From positions 2,356,001-2,420,000 of the forward strand of contig CADCXC010000037.1 of NCBI GenBank assembly GCA_902806595.1: a stretch of DNA of 64,000 bases. Direction: 5' to 3'. The DNA comes from Pyrenopolyporus hunteri. Taxonomy: Eukaryota > Ascomycota > Sordariomycetes > Xylariales > Hypoxylaceae. Below are positions 24,872 to 36,922 of this stretch, piece by piece; within the stretch, counting starts at the first letter, position 1; every line of letters begins with the position of its first letter. The translations under genes and the position numbers were made by a program. Below the pieces are notes generated by a model. The model ran no database searches. It was given only the letters and a program-made list of their open reading frames with translations, and had not been told where the DNA came from.

Positions 24872-27800
24872 TACCCCTGAAGCATTCCGAGGAGATGGCG
24901 ATGTATGAATTAGTACCTGGGTACTTAATATAACACCGCTCGAAATCTGTTCGGAAATAAAACCAAACTGACGGGTACCGACCGAATGAGCGGGACGGTT
25001 GTTTCACCCCCAGAGGAATGAAAGCACGTGTGTCTAGACGATGACCACGCGGTACATAACCCAGTGTCCCCTGGGGCCTTAATCTCATGCTGCTCATTCG
25101 AATTCAGACCCATTGTTCGCTTTGGACCGAATAGGTATCTAGGAGGAACCAAATGAGAGGAAAAGAAACGGAGAAAGAAATGACAGGTACCGACTTCTGA
25201 ACGGCTGCTCGGCTGAGCCATTCCATTTGGGGGTGTCTGGTCATATCTCACAATATCGTCTGGTCATATATCACAATATCCACCGGCTTGAAGTTCCACA
25301 ACATTTCCGCTGCATCTACTATAGAATCGGGGCCGGTTACCTAGGATAGCCTTCCCCTCCCCCATCTCATGCTCTACCTTTCTTCCAGCAGAGCCAACAC
25401 CCGAATAGTCGCAAATACCTTCCTCGTAACTTGGGAAACTAAGTTCAAATCTAACGCGCCGCTCGATTCGGCGTGGAAAACACGAGGGATGCGGTACGGT
25501 CGGTTACAGATCGACGGTCCCCTGCGGCGATCGTCGTGATCCTGCAAGCAAGGCATACTGATGTAGTCGATCCCATAAGTACCTAGAAAGCGACATCATG
25601 GATACTAGAGTCTAAACGGAGGTTTGGGATTGTATACCGCCATCCTCGCCGTCCGTCAAAGCGCGAGAGGCTAATAATACAGTCTCTCGCCAACCAAGAT
25701 AACCGCTCTACGGGGATGCGTGAGATTTACTAAAGGCATAGAAAATTAAGGTACTCACTTACACATCTATGAATATCTGGGTATATCACCTATAATTATT
25801 CAGTCATAAGCGTACGTCATACCTCTTATATCTTACCCCCATATAGAGCCGCAGAAACCTAACACGAAGCACGACCTGTGACGAACTTACCGACGTGTAA
25901 ACACTTCCTAGCGGATACTCATCTCAACCAATCTTTTTAAATTTTGCTTTTCTAGGTAAGCTCCACCGTTTGCAGTTGGAACCCGGAGTTAATTCCATAT
26001 TCTGGGTGGCGTAGGAGTAGTGTTACCCATGTAGGACAGATATTCGGGTAAGACAAGCATTGGATCAGGGGAGATCCTGATGAAGACCCAGCAAAATCTA
26101 AGATTCGCAGTTGATCTCCAGATTCTTCCCGTGCCGTAAAGAGGTAGGTACTTACTGGGAGTTCTCGGTCGTTTGTGATGGCGTGCGGCAGAAATAACCA
26201 CTTAAAAAAAAAGAAAATTCTCCCCGGACTTCGTAAATCCGATGCACGCCACAGGCCTAATGAGAACGAGGGACTTGACCTACCTAATCTTACCCAGCCC
26301 CGTTGCAATCTGCGGCGTGGGGCTGGCGGAGAATGTAGCAAGACTGTTCTGTTTTCCAGGCTGGATAGCCACACAAGTCGTCCTGCGGAAAGCCGCTCGT
26401 CCCAACTCTCAGGACTATACCGTAGACTTCGTGGAGAGCCCCCGGCGTTAGGGTTGGCTAATGCCCTTGCCTCCTTACCTAGGCACTACCTACCTACCTA
26501 CTACACGTCCTCGGAATTATGCGTCAAGCGAAATATAGGCGTCCGAAGAATGTCAACTCTAATGCGGTATTTGAACGGCCCAGAGCAGATACATTTGACT
26601 TTCTTTTTCCCCTATGCGGCCAGGTTGTTTCCCACGGATCATCAGACTCGTCCGAATTACCTAGCATTAAGGTAGGAGTCAGATACCTTGTTGTTCATCC
26701 GAACCTCATCGCGTAGGCGTCTGTTCAGTTCGTCTTGAAAGTATAATGTAGATAGGTAGGTATCCTAGGGCCATCCGCACGAATGTCTCTGTGTGTTCCA
26801 GATTGGAATGCACAATTACATTAGTGAAACTTATGCTGATGCTAACAGGTACCTGAGCTAAGCCGAAGACGCGAAACTCGGCCACGGAGATGACAAGTAA
26901 TTCTACTACGTTAATGCCTACATTTTGAAAGTAGGGTGTCGGTCTGAACTATACGCTGGAAGCCGAAGCACGTAATCCTTATTAGAAGGGACCACACCCT
27001 CTCTACAGGTACACGGTTATACTCTGCATGACAATTCATCAAGTATGTAGATCCTTATTCTCCCCGACAAACACAGAATTGCGTTTGCTTGTCCTTCCTG
27101 GATGACTATACGCCATACCCCGTAGTATCAACGGCAACTTACTTTATACAGTATACGTCTCGAACTACCCGTCAACTCCTTGCCTGGGTGGGTTCCAGAT
27201 TTACACTTGCTTTTCCATGGTGTCAAATACGTCTCCGCTTACGCCCGCCGAGCCGGTAGAGACAGTATGTCAAGTGCGGGTTATCCAGACGTCTCCTACA
27301 GGTCTGGTCTAATAGCCCAGCGCAATTATTCTTCGAATTACCAGACCTGAAAGAAATCTAGACTATTTTCGTTCTTAGGGTCATTGGAGATACCCTCTGT
27401 ACCCCTAGGATCCTAACCCTGCTAGCTGCTATACTGTGTCGACATTGCTTTCTATGCCGCTATCCGCGACCTTACTCGCCCGGGAAGGACGTGAGAGGAA
27501 GAAACGGAGATGTCGTTCAACAAGCATCCTCACCGCTACGCCTTGCTCGCGGCCACAATATACTACATGTACGTAGGTAGTATGTACGAAGCTCAAGATG
27601 ATATCCTAGTGGTGTTTTATTCAAGAATGCATGCCAAGCCTGCAGGTGCTTACCGTAATCTTCTTCCCAAGCCTCTTTCAACTCTACACGGGTCCCTCCA
27701 CTTCTTGCTTCTCCATGGATTTCCTGTTTAGGCTATAGGTGCATTCTTGTCCGTATTGTACCTGCGTGAACAGTTCTCACGATTTGACCTGGTAAGTCTC

Positions 27801-28169
27801 AAAGTCACCTGTGTCTCAGCCGAATTCCTTACGCAGGGGCCGCTGACTCTCGGTGCTGGTCCCTCAGTTCTATAAGCTGATTCACTGCTCGAAGCCACTG
27901 CTTAGCTTATTCGACCGATTTCGGGCTATGCCTTATCTCGAGAATTCTCCTATACCTCTTGCTCGAGGATTCAAGCTTGGCCTTGTAAACCTGATGAGTC
28001 TGAAGAGTGACTTTGGTGCGTAGAAAGATGACCGAGTCATCTATATTCACAACAAGTCTCGTGTACGTGACTAACTGGCACTTATAAGCTTTCAATTAAT
28101 TCTTAACCACCGGTGCCCGCGGTTCGTGTGGTGTTGTAGAACTTGCGATATGCTTGAGGCGCCACCACC
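24872..28169. other. Intergenic gap with small tandem duplications
   Basis: 3.3 kb without a supported gene. It contains a 23-bp tandem duplication at 25235-25280 and CCTA/TAGG tracts at 26480-26505 and 26748-26770. Scattered frames show no family features. The last few hundred bases are the 5' flank of the Pro/Ser-rich gene. Confidence 0.55.
25235..25280. repeat. 23-bp tandem duplication
   Basis: The unit GTCTGGTCATATCTCACAAT plus ATC occurs twice, at 25235-25257 and 25258-25280, with one mismatch (CTCAC versus ATCAC). Confidence 0.85.
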
Positions 28170-31100
28170 ATGGATACCGCACCGCAATATCACGGGAGTT
28201 TGGTAGCCTTTGAAGGGCCTCAAGAAATTATATCAACCCAACTTCGATTACTTCCAAATTCGCCGAACATCCTGATTATCCCGCCACTTCGATACTTTTT
28301 GAGGGAGGAGGATCCTGGTTCGGAATTTGACGCCCAATCGCACATTCTGACCATACACAATGCGTGCGCCGAGAGGGCTGAGATGGCGCGAGCATTCTTG
28401 CAATGTTCCACGTCTAATAATAAACGTCTGGTCTTCATGAATGGGGGTACTGCGGGCGCCCAGATGGAATGCATCATCAACATCAGTAAACACTTAACAA
28501 ACGAGGACTTCGACGAAGCCGAGCGTATCTTCAATGGGCTTGCTAAACACGGGATATCTGGATTACGGAGACGCCATAAGGGGGGCGCGAATCCCAGGTT
28601 ATCGCGAATAGTGGCCGCCGAGCAGCAACTAAGCGAACAAGACGAACGGGTTGCCAACGATCCGGCGTCTGAGGCCATGAGAGCCGCCGATGCCCTAGAT
28701 CTCGAAACCGCCTCCTTGCAACCAAGTAACGAGGTCGATCTGACAACTGCAACCCGATCACGAAGTACAAGCGTTCCAGTCTACCGTGTGGCTGACGACT
28801 TCTACAGTGGAGCTCCCTTTTATGTCTTCGGAGCGCGTAAGTGGCAGAGGAATAACCGCGATCCAGGGTTGTCTCAGACCCCCCGTCGCAGCCAAACAAC
28901 CCAAGAGTCGCGAATGAACGTCCGACAGGTCTTAGATCCGGTCGAACCTCAAATGAACGAACATAATAGCCAACCGAGTTTCCTAAATTGCGCAGGAGAG
29001 GAGGACGCAAAACGCAAATCGCTCCCCGCAAGTATTGACCTGGCAAGTCTTCGGTCTTGGGAGTTCGGATCAATGCCTAACACACCATCGATATGTGAGG
29101 CGCTCGTAGTAGACGTTCGCGCCTCCGCCTCGGCCGCTTCTCATAAGAAGACCCTATCAGTTGACCGAATCCACTCCAGGGCGGCACGAAACCAAGATAT
29201 TCTACTATGCAGTTTCCCGAAACCACCTCGCTCGAGACCACAGAGCATGGATAAACCCCTAGAGGGCCTCCAAGCAAAGCTTCCACTCCGATCCAAGTTT
29301 GCGACGGAAATCCCAAGGGCAACATTCAGTACCCCAAATAGATCCGTGACCAGGCGTGCCCCCCCTCCTCCCCTCAGATTACAAAGGTCGTTACGGCGGC
29401 CGAAGAGTTACGTCGATCATGCTACAAGTCCTATAAGCAGCTACGTCGATCGAGGCACCTCTACAGAGCCAGGGCCCGCCTCTACGACCCACGAAGCAAG
29501 TACGAAGAATTCTGGGCCCCTTGATGTGGAGGATATCATAGAAGTTGATCCCGACGAACCTTACGAGCCGATCCTGCCCATGGTCGAGAACTTAGTAATA
29601 CTATTCAAAACCGAGAAACCTAACTCACGATTAGAAGTGACGGTTCGGGCTTTTCGGGATGGCACATATCCCATATCTAAACCGCCACCGGGCACCGAAT
29701 CCGAAGATATTAGTGATCGATCAAGTACATTAGGCTCACAAGAGGCGGAAGCTACACCACCAGATGACAAGATTTACATACAGTATGGGGAAGTGGGACT
29801 TCCTTGCCGAAGGGACTCAGATGAGTATGACCCCTTTGCATATGGGAAATATCTCGAACCATCTGGCGTCTGGCCACCCAAACAAAATGTAAACAGTCAC
29901 AGGCCTTCCACGCCGCCAACTCCCGCCCAAACTCCACCGCCGATCCCAGGGAGGCCAGGGAAATGCTTTCACAATTTCACGACGACGAACTGCAGGACGG
30001 CCGTATGTGTGCAGAATTCCCTACGGTCCATCTTGAACATCTACTTCCCGCCGGAAGATGCTGGCTATCACCAGTTCAACTTCCCTCTACTTCCCGAGCT
30101 TAGCAGTCTCTGGAAGCCTGTGTTTCGGGAAGCGGATGCCGAGACGGTCGTACAGCGGAAGCAAAAAGTAGATCTCATCCTTGCCATCGGAGCGCAGAAG
30201 GGAGTCGATAAGGAGTTCCTCGGTGCGATCAGCGGATCCCTGGAGAAGCTCGGTACGAAACCGAACGGTGTGACCAGGAGCGGAAGACTGGATTTGAGGT
30301 GAGTGCCCCTTGGGCGAATAGACGGATTATATCTGCGATAATTATGCTAACAAAATGGCAAAGGTTCCTCATCGCGAACGCCATGCAAGCCTTCACTGCG
30401 CAGCCCCTGGCAAATCAGACCCAGGACAACCCCTTTTCTAACCCGTTACTCCTTGCTACTTTGATCATCCCGCACTTGGAAACCTACATGGCCGCACACT
30501 CCGCAACGCGGTTCCTACTCCTCGAATATCCTCCCGAGCACCTCACCACCGTCCTAGCACTCCAACGTCTCGTCGGCGTAGACCTGCTACGAGTAGCCGG
30601 GATCCTGCACTCGGGAGACGCCGAGTCCAAGCCGTACCCGGGCTTCAAAGTCCCACCACGCACAACCACACACCTGCACACACACTCCGGGCTTCGATCC
30701 AGCATCCTCCGCACATCGCCCCGAACCAACGCGACTCTCCTCACATCAACGGGGGGTGCGGCCAGGCAAGGCGAGACCCCGTCCTTCGCCAAGGCCAACT
30801 ACCTCCTCACGTCCTCGGCCAACGAGTCCGAGATCGCGACGCTCATCTCGACAATCTGGAAGATCCTGATCGACGTCTCGTCGTTCTACATCCCCGAGGG
30901 CACCGCCCCTCGCATGTCCACCCACAGCCGAACCTCCTCGCGCGACCACCACCACCACCACCCCTACAAGCGCGAGTCCGGCCCCAACCCCAACCCCACC
31001 GCCCACTCCCCCTCTCACTCACAAAGCCGACTCCTCGCCCAGAACCCGCTAATCAACCCAGCGCAACAGTCCGCCGCGCTAAGCAGCGCGTCAGCTCTCA

Positions 31101-31666
31101 TGGGATTCGACAAACAAGCCAGTAAGAACGACGCCAGCGCAGCTGAGGGACACCAGCACAGCAGCAACGAACGCCCGCTCTACAGCGAGGCCAACCCGCC
31201 CCCTCCGCCGCCGAAACACAAGCGGCGCGAGCAGTCCCCCGCCCCCGCGGCGCCGAAATCGTCCCGCGGCTCGGTGGCGGGGACGATACGCGCCAGCCGC
31301 ACGGCGCGCAGCCAGCGGAACAAGTTACGCGCCGTGCTCGGGCGGGACGGCGACGACGGGGATAAGGATAGGGATAGGGATGGGGGCAAGGCGTCTGTTC
31401 GTTTCAGCACGTCCAAGTCTATCTCCCCGCCCAAATCTCCATCCCAGTCTCAGTCTCAGTATCAGTATATCTACAACAAGTCCGACGAGAAATACGAGTA
31501 CGGGTACGGGTACGATGATATTTGGTGCGACGAAGAGGATGGGGAAGAGGATGAAGACTTGGGTTTCGCGGCGGAGGCACGCAAGTACATGCCGCTGTAC
31601 GGGAGGCGCGGGGGCCCGCGGAAGGGGAGTAGTCGGAAGGCGTTGAAGTGGCTTGGGCTTGCGTAG
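28170..31666 (+). CDS. Large Pro/Ser-rich conserved fungal protein (gastric-mucin-like), function unknown
   Basis: Two exons, 28170-30298 and 30364-31666, joined across a 65-nt intron (GTGAGT...CAAAG with GCTAAC branch site), encode 1143 residues. The first 170 residues look folded (LRYFLREEDPGS, RLVFMNGGTAGAQ). Residues about 170-610 are low-complexity, Ser/Arg/Pro-rich and probably disordered. A second ordered block spans the splice junction, about 610-790 (YFPPEDAGYHQFNFPLLPEL, FLIANAMQAFTAQPL, LLLATLIIPHLETYMAAHS). The C-terminus is basic, with a His run (about residue 880), a run of prolines, and an acidic segment DEEDGEEDEDLG before KALKWLGLA. Annotated relatives are often called gastric mucin-like, which describes composition and not function. 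The conserved blocks on both sides of the intron support one gene. Confidence 0.8.
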
Positions 31667-32988
31667 GGAGGGTAGGGAAGGAATGGTGTTATGTTTTCTT
31701 TCGGGGGGGAAGGTAACAGTTAGCAAGGCGGTAGGTTCTTATCTACCGGTCCGGAGGTGGTGCTCTTCTTCGAACTTATTCCGTCGCTATATACAATACC
31801 CGCGTTGGGTAGGTATAGGGCTGTTTTGGTTGGACTTGACTTCTATGAACGACGACGATGATAACGTTGCCAAGGCACAGGGGAGGAACTTGATTGTACT
31901 TTACATGGGTTTCTCGATTCCTGGTTTACGCTTGTAATGTAGCATATGGAATTCACGCGGTGAGCTTAGGGGATGGGGTACGTGGATGGGAATAAGGGGC
32001 CTCGAATTCGTTGATGAGAGACGACGATGAATGCGGATAAATATACGATTGCAGTCTTTTTTTCTTGAGGATATACCCTCGGTTTTCCCCTTACAAAGGT
32101 GTCATTAGGAAATGGATAGAGGGAGTTAGCAAAGCAAATTAGTACGTATGTTTGCTTGACCCAAGCATATCCCTGCTTGGCTAAAGAGGATTGGCATGAG
32201 CCTTTCATCCCCTATCCTGTTCGTTCGTAAGATGATCATCCTATCCTTCCACGTATATAAGGAGCTTCTTATCCGTAGGAAGTTAAGACATTTTAAGTAT
32301 ACCGACTTATCAAGGCCAGGAAGTTGTTACATAAGCTAGGGTCCAGAACAAGATCACCAGACAGCTCATAACACTCGGATTACACAAATTTAGTCAAAGT
32401 CAATTCTGTGCGCAAGTCTGTATGATTAAGTAGCCCCCGATGTGCAAAGAATGCGTTACACTGGAAAAAGAAAAGAAACGAGAGTATGGCCATGATAAAC
32501 GAGGACGTCGAACCCCCCCCTTTCCCTGTCTGTCGTTTCTCTCGAATCCCCTCTCTTTGCCAAGGTCATGGAAAATACACGCAAACGTAAGAATCATGTC
32601 CCCCCTAACCGCAGAGATGCCAGAGGTTTCTAGAAGCAGCCGGACAAATTCTAGTACAAAGAGGCTTCGCCCGAGTCATGAGAAATATCGCATTAGTACG
32701 TAACATGAGGAGTGAGGCCGGCAGCCTCCTCGACCATTATATGAATCCGCCCTCACATGCCAGAAGTGACGCGTTTCCGCGGAAGGATTCGGTGGACGAT
32801 TTGGCCATTAGGTAGGATCCAAGTGAAGTGATCATTTCATCTATCCGCGATCAAAAGCGAAAAGTAAACACATCCCACCCCCTTGTCATCCTGACCACAC
32901 ATGCATATCTTTACTGCCAGTCCGTCCCAGGAAATCAAAATGGATGCGAGGATGCTGCTGTTACGAGGGGGTATCATAGTTGGCCGCT
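31667..32988. other. Convergent intergenic gap
   Basis: Lies between the 3' ends of the Pro/Ser-rich gene (+) and ypt1 (-). No gene or strong repeat is seen. Confidence 0.55.
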
Positions 32989-34110
32989 TTAGCAGCAAGG
33001 GTTGCTGGACGAGTTGGAGACGCTGTGTCCGGGGCCGACCTGGACACCGGGCTTGGTGTTCGTGGTGGCCTGGGATCCCATTCGCTCCTTGATCTGTCGC
33101 GCCATGGTCAAGAAAGCTTGCTCGACGTTGGAAGCGTTCTTGGCCGACGTCTCGAGGAACGGGATGCCGAGGCTGTCAGCAAACTCCTATAGGTCCAGTT
33201 AGCAATCGGTGTAACCATCAACGCGCAGCAAGACAACAATATCGGTGTGACGCAGAACCCCGTACCTTGGCGACTGTGTACTCGACGACCTTCTTGTCCG
33301 ACATATCGCTCTTGTTGCCTACGAGCAGCTTGTTGACGCCCTCGGTGGCGTATCGGTCAATCTCCTGCAGCCACTGCTTGACGTTGTTGAAGCTGTCCAT
33401 GTCGGTGACATCGTAGACGACGCAGATACCGTGGGCACCTCGGTAGTAGGAGGAGGTGATGGTTCGGAATCGTTCTTGACCAGCGGTATCCCACTATATT
33501 CTCGTAAGCAAACGGGGTTAGGTGGTAGGATCGCGAGGCTCTTATTTCTTACGATCTGTAGCTTCACGGTCTTGCCGTCGAGCTCGATAGTTCGGATTTT
33601 CTGCGTATAGTCAGCACCTATCGCTACCGAGGGGTACTCGTAGGTAATTTAACGTACGAAATCGACACCGATGGTCGAGATGTATGACTCGGTGTAGGTG
33701 TCGTCGGCAAATCGCAACAGAAGACAAGACTTTCCAACACCGGAGTCTCCGATGAGGAGGAGCTTGAAGAGATAGTCGTATCTATGAGGACGATGGGTCA
33801 GCGGGTGTCCAGGAGTAGTCATGACCTCCTGCAGCTTGGCTTGGTTCTCTGGCTTGAGGCCGGGAACGAGAGAAGAATATTGGGAGTCCATGATTGATAA
33901 GGTTGCGATGATCAAAACAGGGCCTCAGGGATGTTGGCAGAGAGGATCGAGTCTATCCATATTGAAGTCCAAAGATAGGTGGGAAAGAGGAACTGGAAAG
34001 CACAGGAGGGAGGGGTAAGCACTGTCAGGTACTCGGTCAGTATCATCGTCGAGACTGTTGTCGCCAGGCGACAAGGCATAGGGGGTTGACACATACTACT
34101 CAGGATTCAT
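32989..34110 (-). CDS. ypt1: Rab GTPase Ypt1 (Rab1)
   Basis: Five exons on the minus strand: 34110-34100, 33781-33658, 33600-33553, 33493-33266 and 33186-32989, giving 202 residues. Ypt1 controls ER-to-Golgi and intra-Golgi vesicle transport and autophagosome formation on membranes. All G-box motifs are present: GDSGVGKS (15-22), effector loop with TIGVDF (40-45), WDTAGQE (62-68), GNKSD (120-124) and ETSAK. The C-terminus ends CC, the double geranylgeranylation site. The first exon has only 11 nt (MNP plus two bases) and is followed by a 318-nt intron with an unusual donor, GTAGTA. The splice restores MNPEYDYLFK, the expected Ypt1 N-terminus. A frame extending upstream of exon 2 is intron sequence. 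Identification is certain; the small first exon is inferred from conservation. Confidence 0.95.
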
Positions 34111-35756
34111 GGTGACGAGGGTGGATTGCGCTGCCTCAACAAGACAACAAGGTTGGACTTAGTCGGTCAAATAGGCGCTGATAAGCAGACGAGGTACGGA
34201 GGAGGAAGCCTAGGTTGAGCGTTGATGAATGATGGATGCGTGGTGGAAAGAGGGCGGGAGATCCGACGACGACGATGTAGAAGTAAAAGGGTCGGTTCCG
34301 TTGGCGGTCGATGGTGATGTAGAAAAGAGAATTAATTGAGACAAGTTGTAGGCTGCTGCGTCAAGGAACGTCAAGGAGCCACTACCTGCATTCACCGTCC
34401 AACTGCCCCGTGCGACCCCTGTCACAGGGCAACTCGATTGTTCCTATGTTCCTAAGGAATTACCTGTATGGGACCGGGACGGGCTGCTGGCCTGAGAAGT
34501 GCCAGCTGCTAGCGTAAGTCGGTCTAGCCACCCCGATCTCCCCCTAATCACGAGGCGCAAGCCCAGGGTACCCACTACGCATGGTAGTACCTTTTATGTA
34601 CCCACTGGTCTCACCTCTACGCGTATTTTCTTAGTCAGGTACCTACATTGTACTTGCAAATTTGTGCATATTGCACATATGCCTATGCATCTACATAACC
34701 TTCACACTTCAAATGTTCTCCTCTTAAAAAGAGAACAGCCACAACGAATCATGTGAAAAGAGCACCAACACCTGACACCTGCAAGACAGCTTACCGGCAA
34801 GTGTCAGCCCGCTCGCCCCTATGTATTTACCTAGGTACCTACCTACCTACCTATAATACATAGCATAAGATACATTCGAAATGTCGTCTTCAATTGAGTT
34901 CTCTTTAACCTTCTAGAACAAAGCGTGCGCCAACCATCCATGAACACTTGTGCAAGATATGATCAAGACAACACATACATGCCTTCGTAATGTAGCACAA
35001 TGTAGGTATCAGATAAGCATCTAAAGATTTCATTAATAAGAAGTTGAAGATAAAGAAGGAAACACCAAGACTTCGGTAGAGACAATATCGGTAACGTCCG
35101 GTCGGGTTATAAGGGTATTAATCAACTCTTACATCCCGCACCGTATCATCAGTATCATCCGTGACCCATCACCCTTTTTCTTTTTTTAAACCAGATAATC
35201 TATCTTTCCATAATCCCCGTATGGATGACAACGACGCATGTCATTTTATGTACAGAAGATCAGCCGAGGAAGAGATCTCCCCAACGTGCGGCAAAAAATA
35301 AAAAAGAGGAAAATAATAGAAAAATTAAGAAATGGGCGACGGTTGCTAGAGAGCATCAGCTGGATTAGATGACAAGATCGGTGGATTCCGGGCTGAGAGA
35401 CAGAAAGTCTAAGAGCCCGCCCCCCTGCCCTGCTCTTCCACGGCTTCGGTATTTTTACTTTTTTAGTGGGGGGCCCTGCTATGTTCGGCGTAGCGGTACC
35501 GGGTACTACCACACCTGGGCACTTTAAAATTCGACTTGGAAAACCGAAGCTTCACTTACATCATACTCACTTGTTTTATTGCCTATAGCCATGAACTCAC
35601 TATGTATCCCTCACAATCTCTTATTTTGAGTCTAAACCACGTAGAACTTACAGCGAGCTAGACGATTCACCACTTCCTAAGCTCCCAACCATCATTCTGT
35701 ACTGAATTGATGAGTTTCTTAGCTTGCTGACCCTGCCATCGAGGCCCCCCGGACAC
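34111..35756. other. Divergent intergenic gap
   Basis: Upstream DNA of ypt1 (-) and the possibly mitochondrial gene (+). A CCTA/TAGG tract lies at 34828-34856 and a pyrimidine run at 35170-35188. No gene is seen. The region at 35244-35350 is A-rich with AAAAAT runs. Confidence 0.55.
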
Positions 35757-36712
35757 ATGTCCCTCCCAGTCAGCGCCGTCGTCCGAGCGCAGTCCAATGC
35801 CGTGAGCTCAAAGGCCACCCTGCGCGTTCTCCCGCCTGTTGCATATACCGCCTCTTCGCCCATGCCATACCCTACAATCCCAACGATAGCCTCGAGAAGT
35901 AACCCCACCACGCACCAGCTCTTATCATATCAGAGTCTGCCGCCGGTATGGTTCAACTCCTCGTTCCCGCGCTTCGACCTCGATAATCCGCGGGGTCCCG
36001 AGAGCGAGCGCAAAGTAAAACTCGGGAAGAGTGAGCCTCCCTTCTACGCTTTCGAGCCATGCTAGTCGTACTGACCCAGTCTCTAGCATTACGCATTCTC
36101 CAAGAACGACTACCGTCCCTGCTCGAGACTCCCCTCCCGCAAGAAATCCTATCCCCCAATATCTCTCTACACCTATTTCCTTCGACGCATCCCTATCTAC
36201 CTACGGTAACGGGCCGAGTTGCATATATAGCAGCATTATGGACGTCACCTCTAGCATGGAACCGGGTCCCCATAATCGGTAATGTCAAGCTCGAAATACT
36301 ATCAGAGCGAATAGTCAACCAGCCATATTATTCCTCACCTAAGCGTCCCGAAGCGTACGGGGAGCAGCTGGTAGTCAAATGGAGGACCGCAGACGGCAAA
36401 CCAAAGAACCCTGAACCGACTATAACGGAAGAGGGAGAGCGGAAGCTCGACAACACCCTTAGAGGCGCGCAGAGTCCTAGCGAGAAAAAGAAGGCGTTCA
36501 CCGGGTTATTCATCTTCGAGTTCGACAAGGAAGGGCGGATCGTAAGCCACACCATCGAGCACGTAGACGAGCACGGGGAATGGGAGAAGGGTCTAGGCGC
36601 CAAAGTCGTCGGCTTGACGGACTGGCTGTTAGGGGGTATTAAAGGACGCGCAGACGGCGGCGCTCCAGCATTATGCAGAGTCACAGGTAAGGGGGGAAAA
36701 GACATACAATAA
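35757..36712 (+). CDS. Conserved hypothetical protein, possibly mitochondrial
   Basis: Two exons, 35757-36030 and 36087-36712, with a 56-nt intron (donor GTGAGC, branch GTACTGAC, acceptor CTCTAG), encode 299 residues. Splicing at GTGAGC joins KVKLGK to TLRILQERLP in frame, so two overlapping frames become one protein. The N-terminus (SLPVSAVVRAQSNAVSSKAT) has Arg and Ser/Ala but no acid for about 60 residues, as in a mitochondrial presequence. The C-terminal half has alternating strands, including EQLVVKWRT and GLFIFEFDKEGRIVSHTIEH, reminiscent of NTF2-like folds. Both suggestions are inference; I cannot name a family. The frame upstream of 35757 begins with TTG, so ATG at 35757 is preferred. 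It converges on the 2EXR gene 210 bp away. Confidence 0.78.
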
Positions 36713-36922
36713 GATAGAGGCAGCATGAGCGCCAATCCCGCGTCGCAAGTTGGAAAAAATCCGCCTAGTGTACCTATATGTACCATACGTGCCGTTCTGG
36801 TAAATCCACCAGTCACCACTCAACCTAAGAAGGGGGGCAGTGTATATAGACCATGTAATCATACCGAACCAATTGCTCAGCGGCCAAATCCCTCTAGTAA
36901 AGCCATTCTATGATACACTATG

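Noticed and set aside
25952..26675. 140- and 166-codon frames on both strands in the gap before the Pro/Ser-rich gene
   Set aside because: Composition is random, they overlap each other on opposite strands, and there is no conserved motif or matching splice structure.
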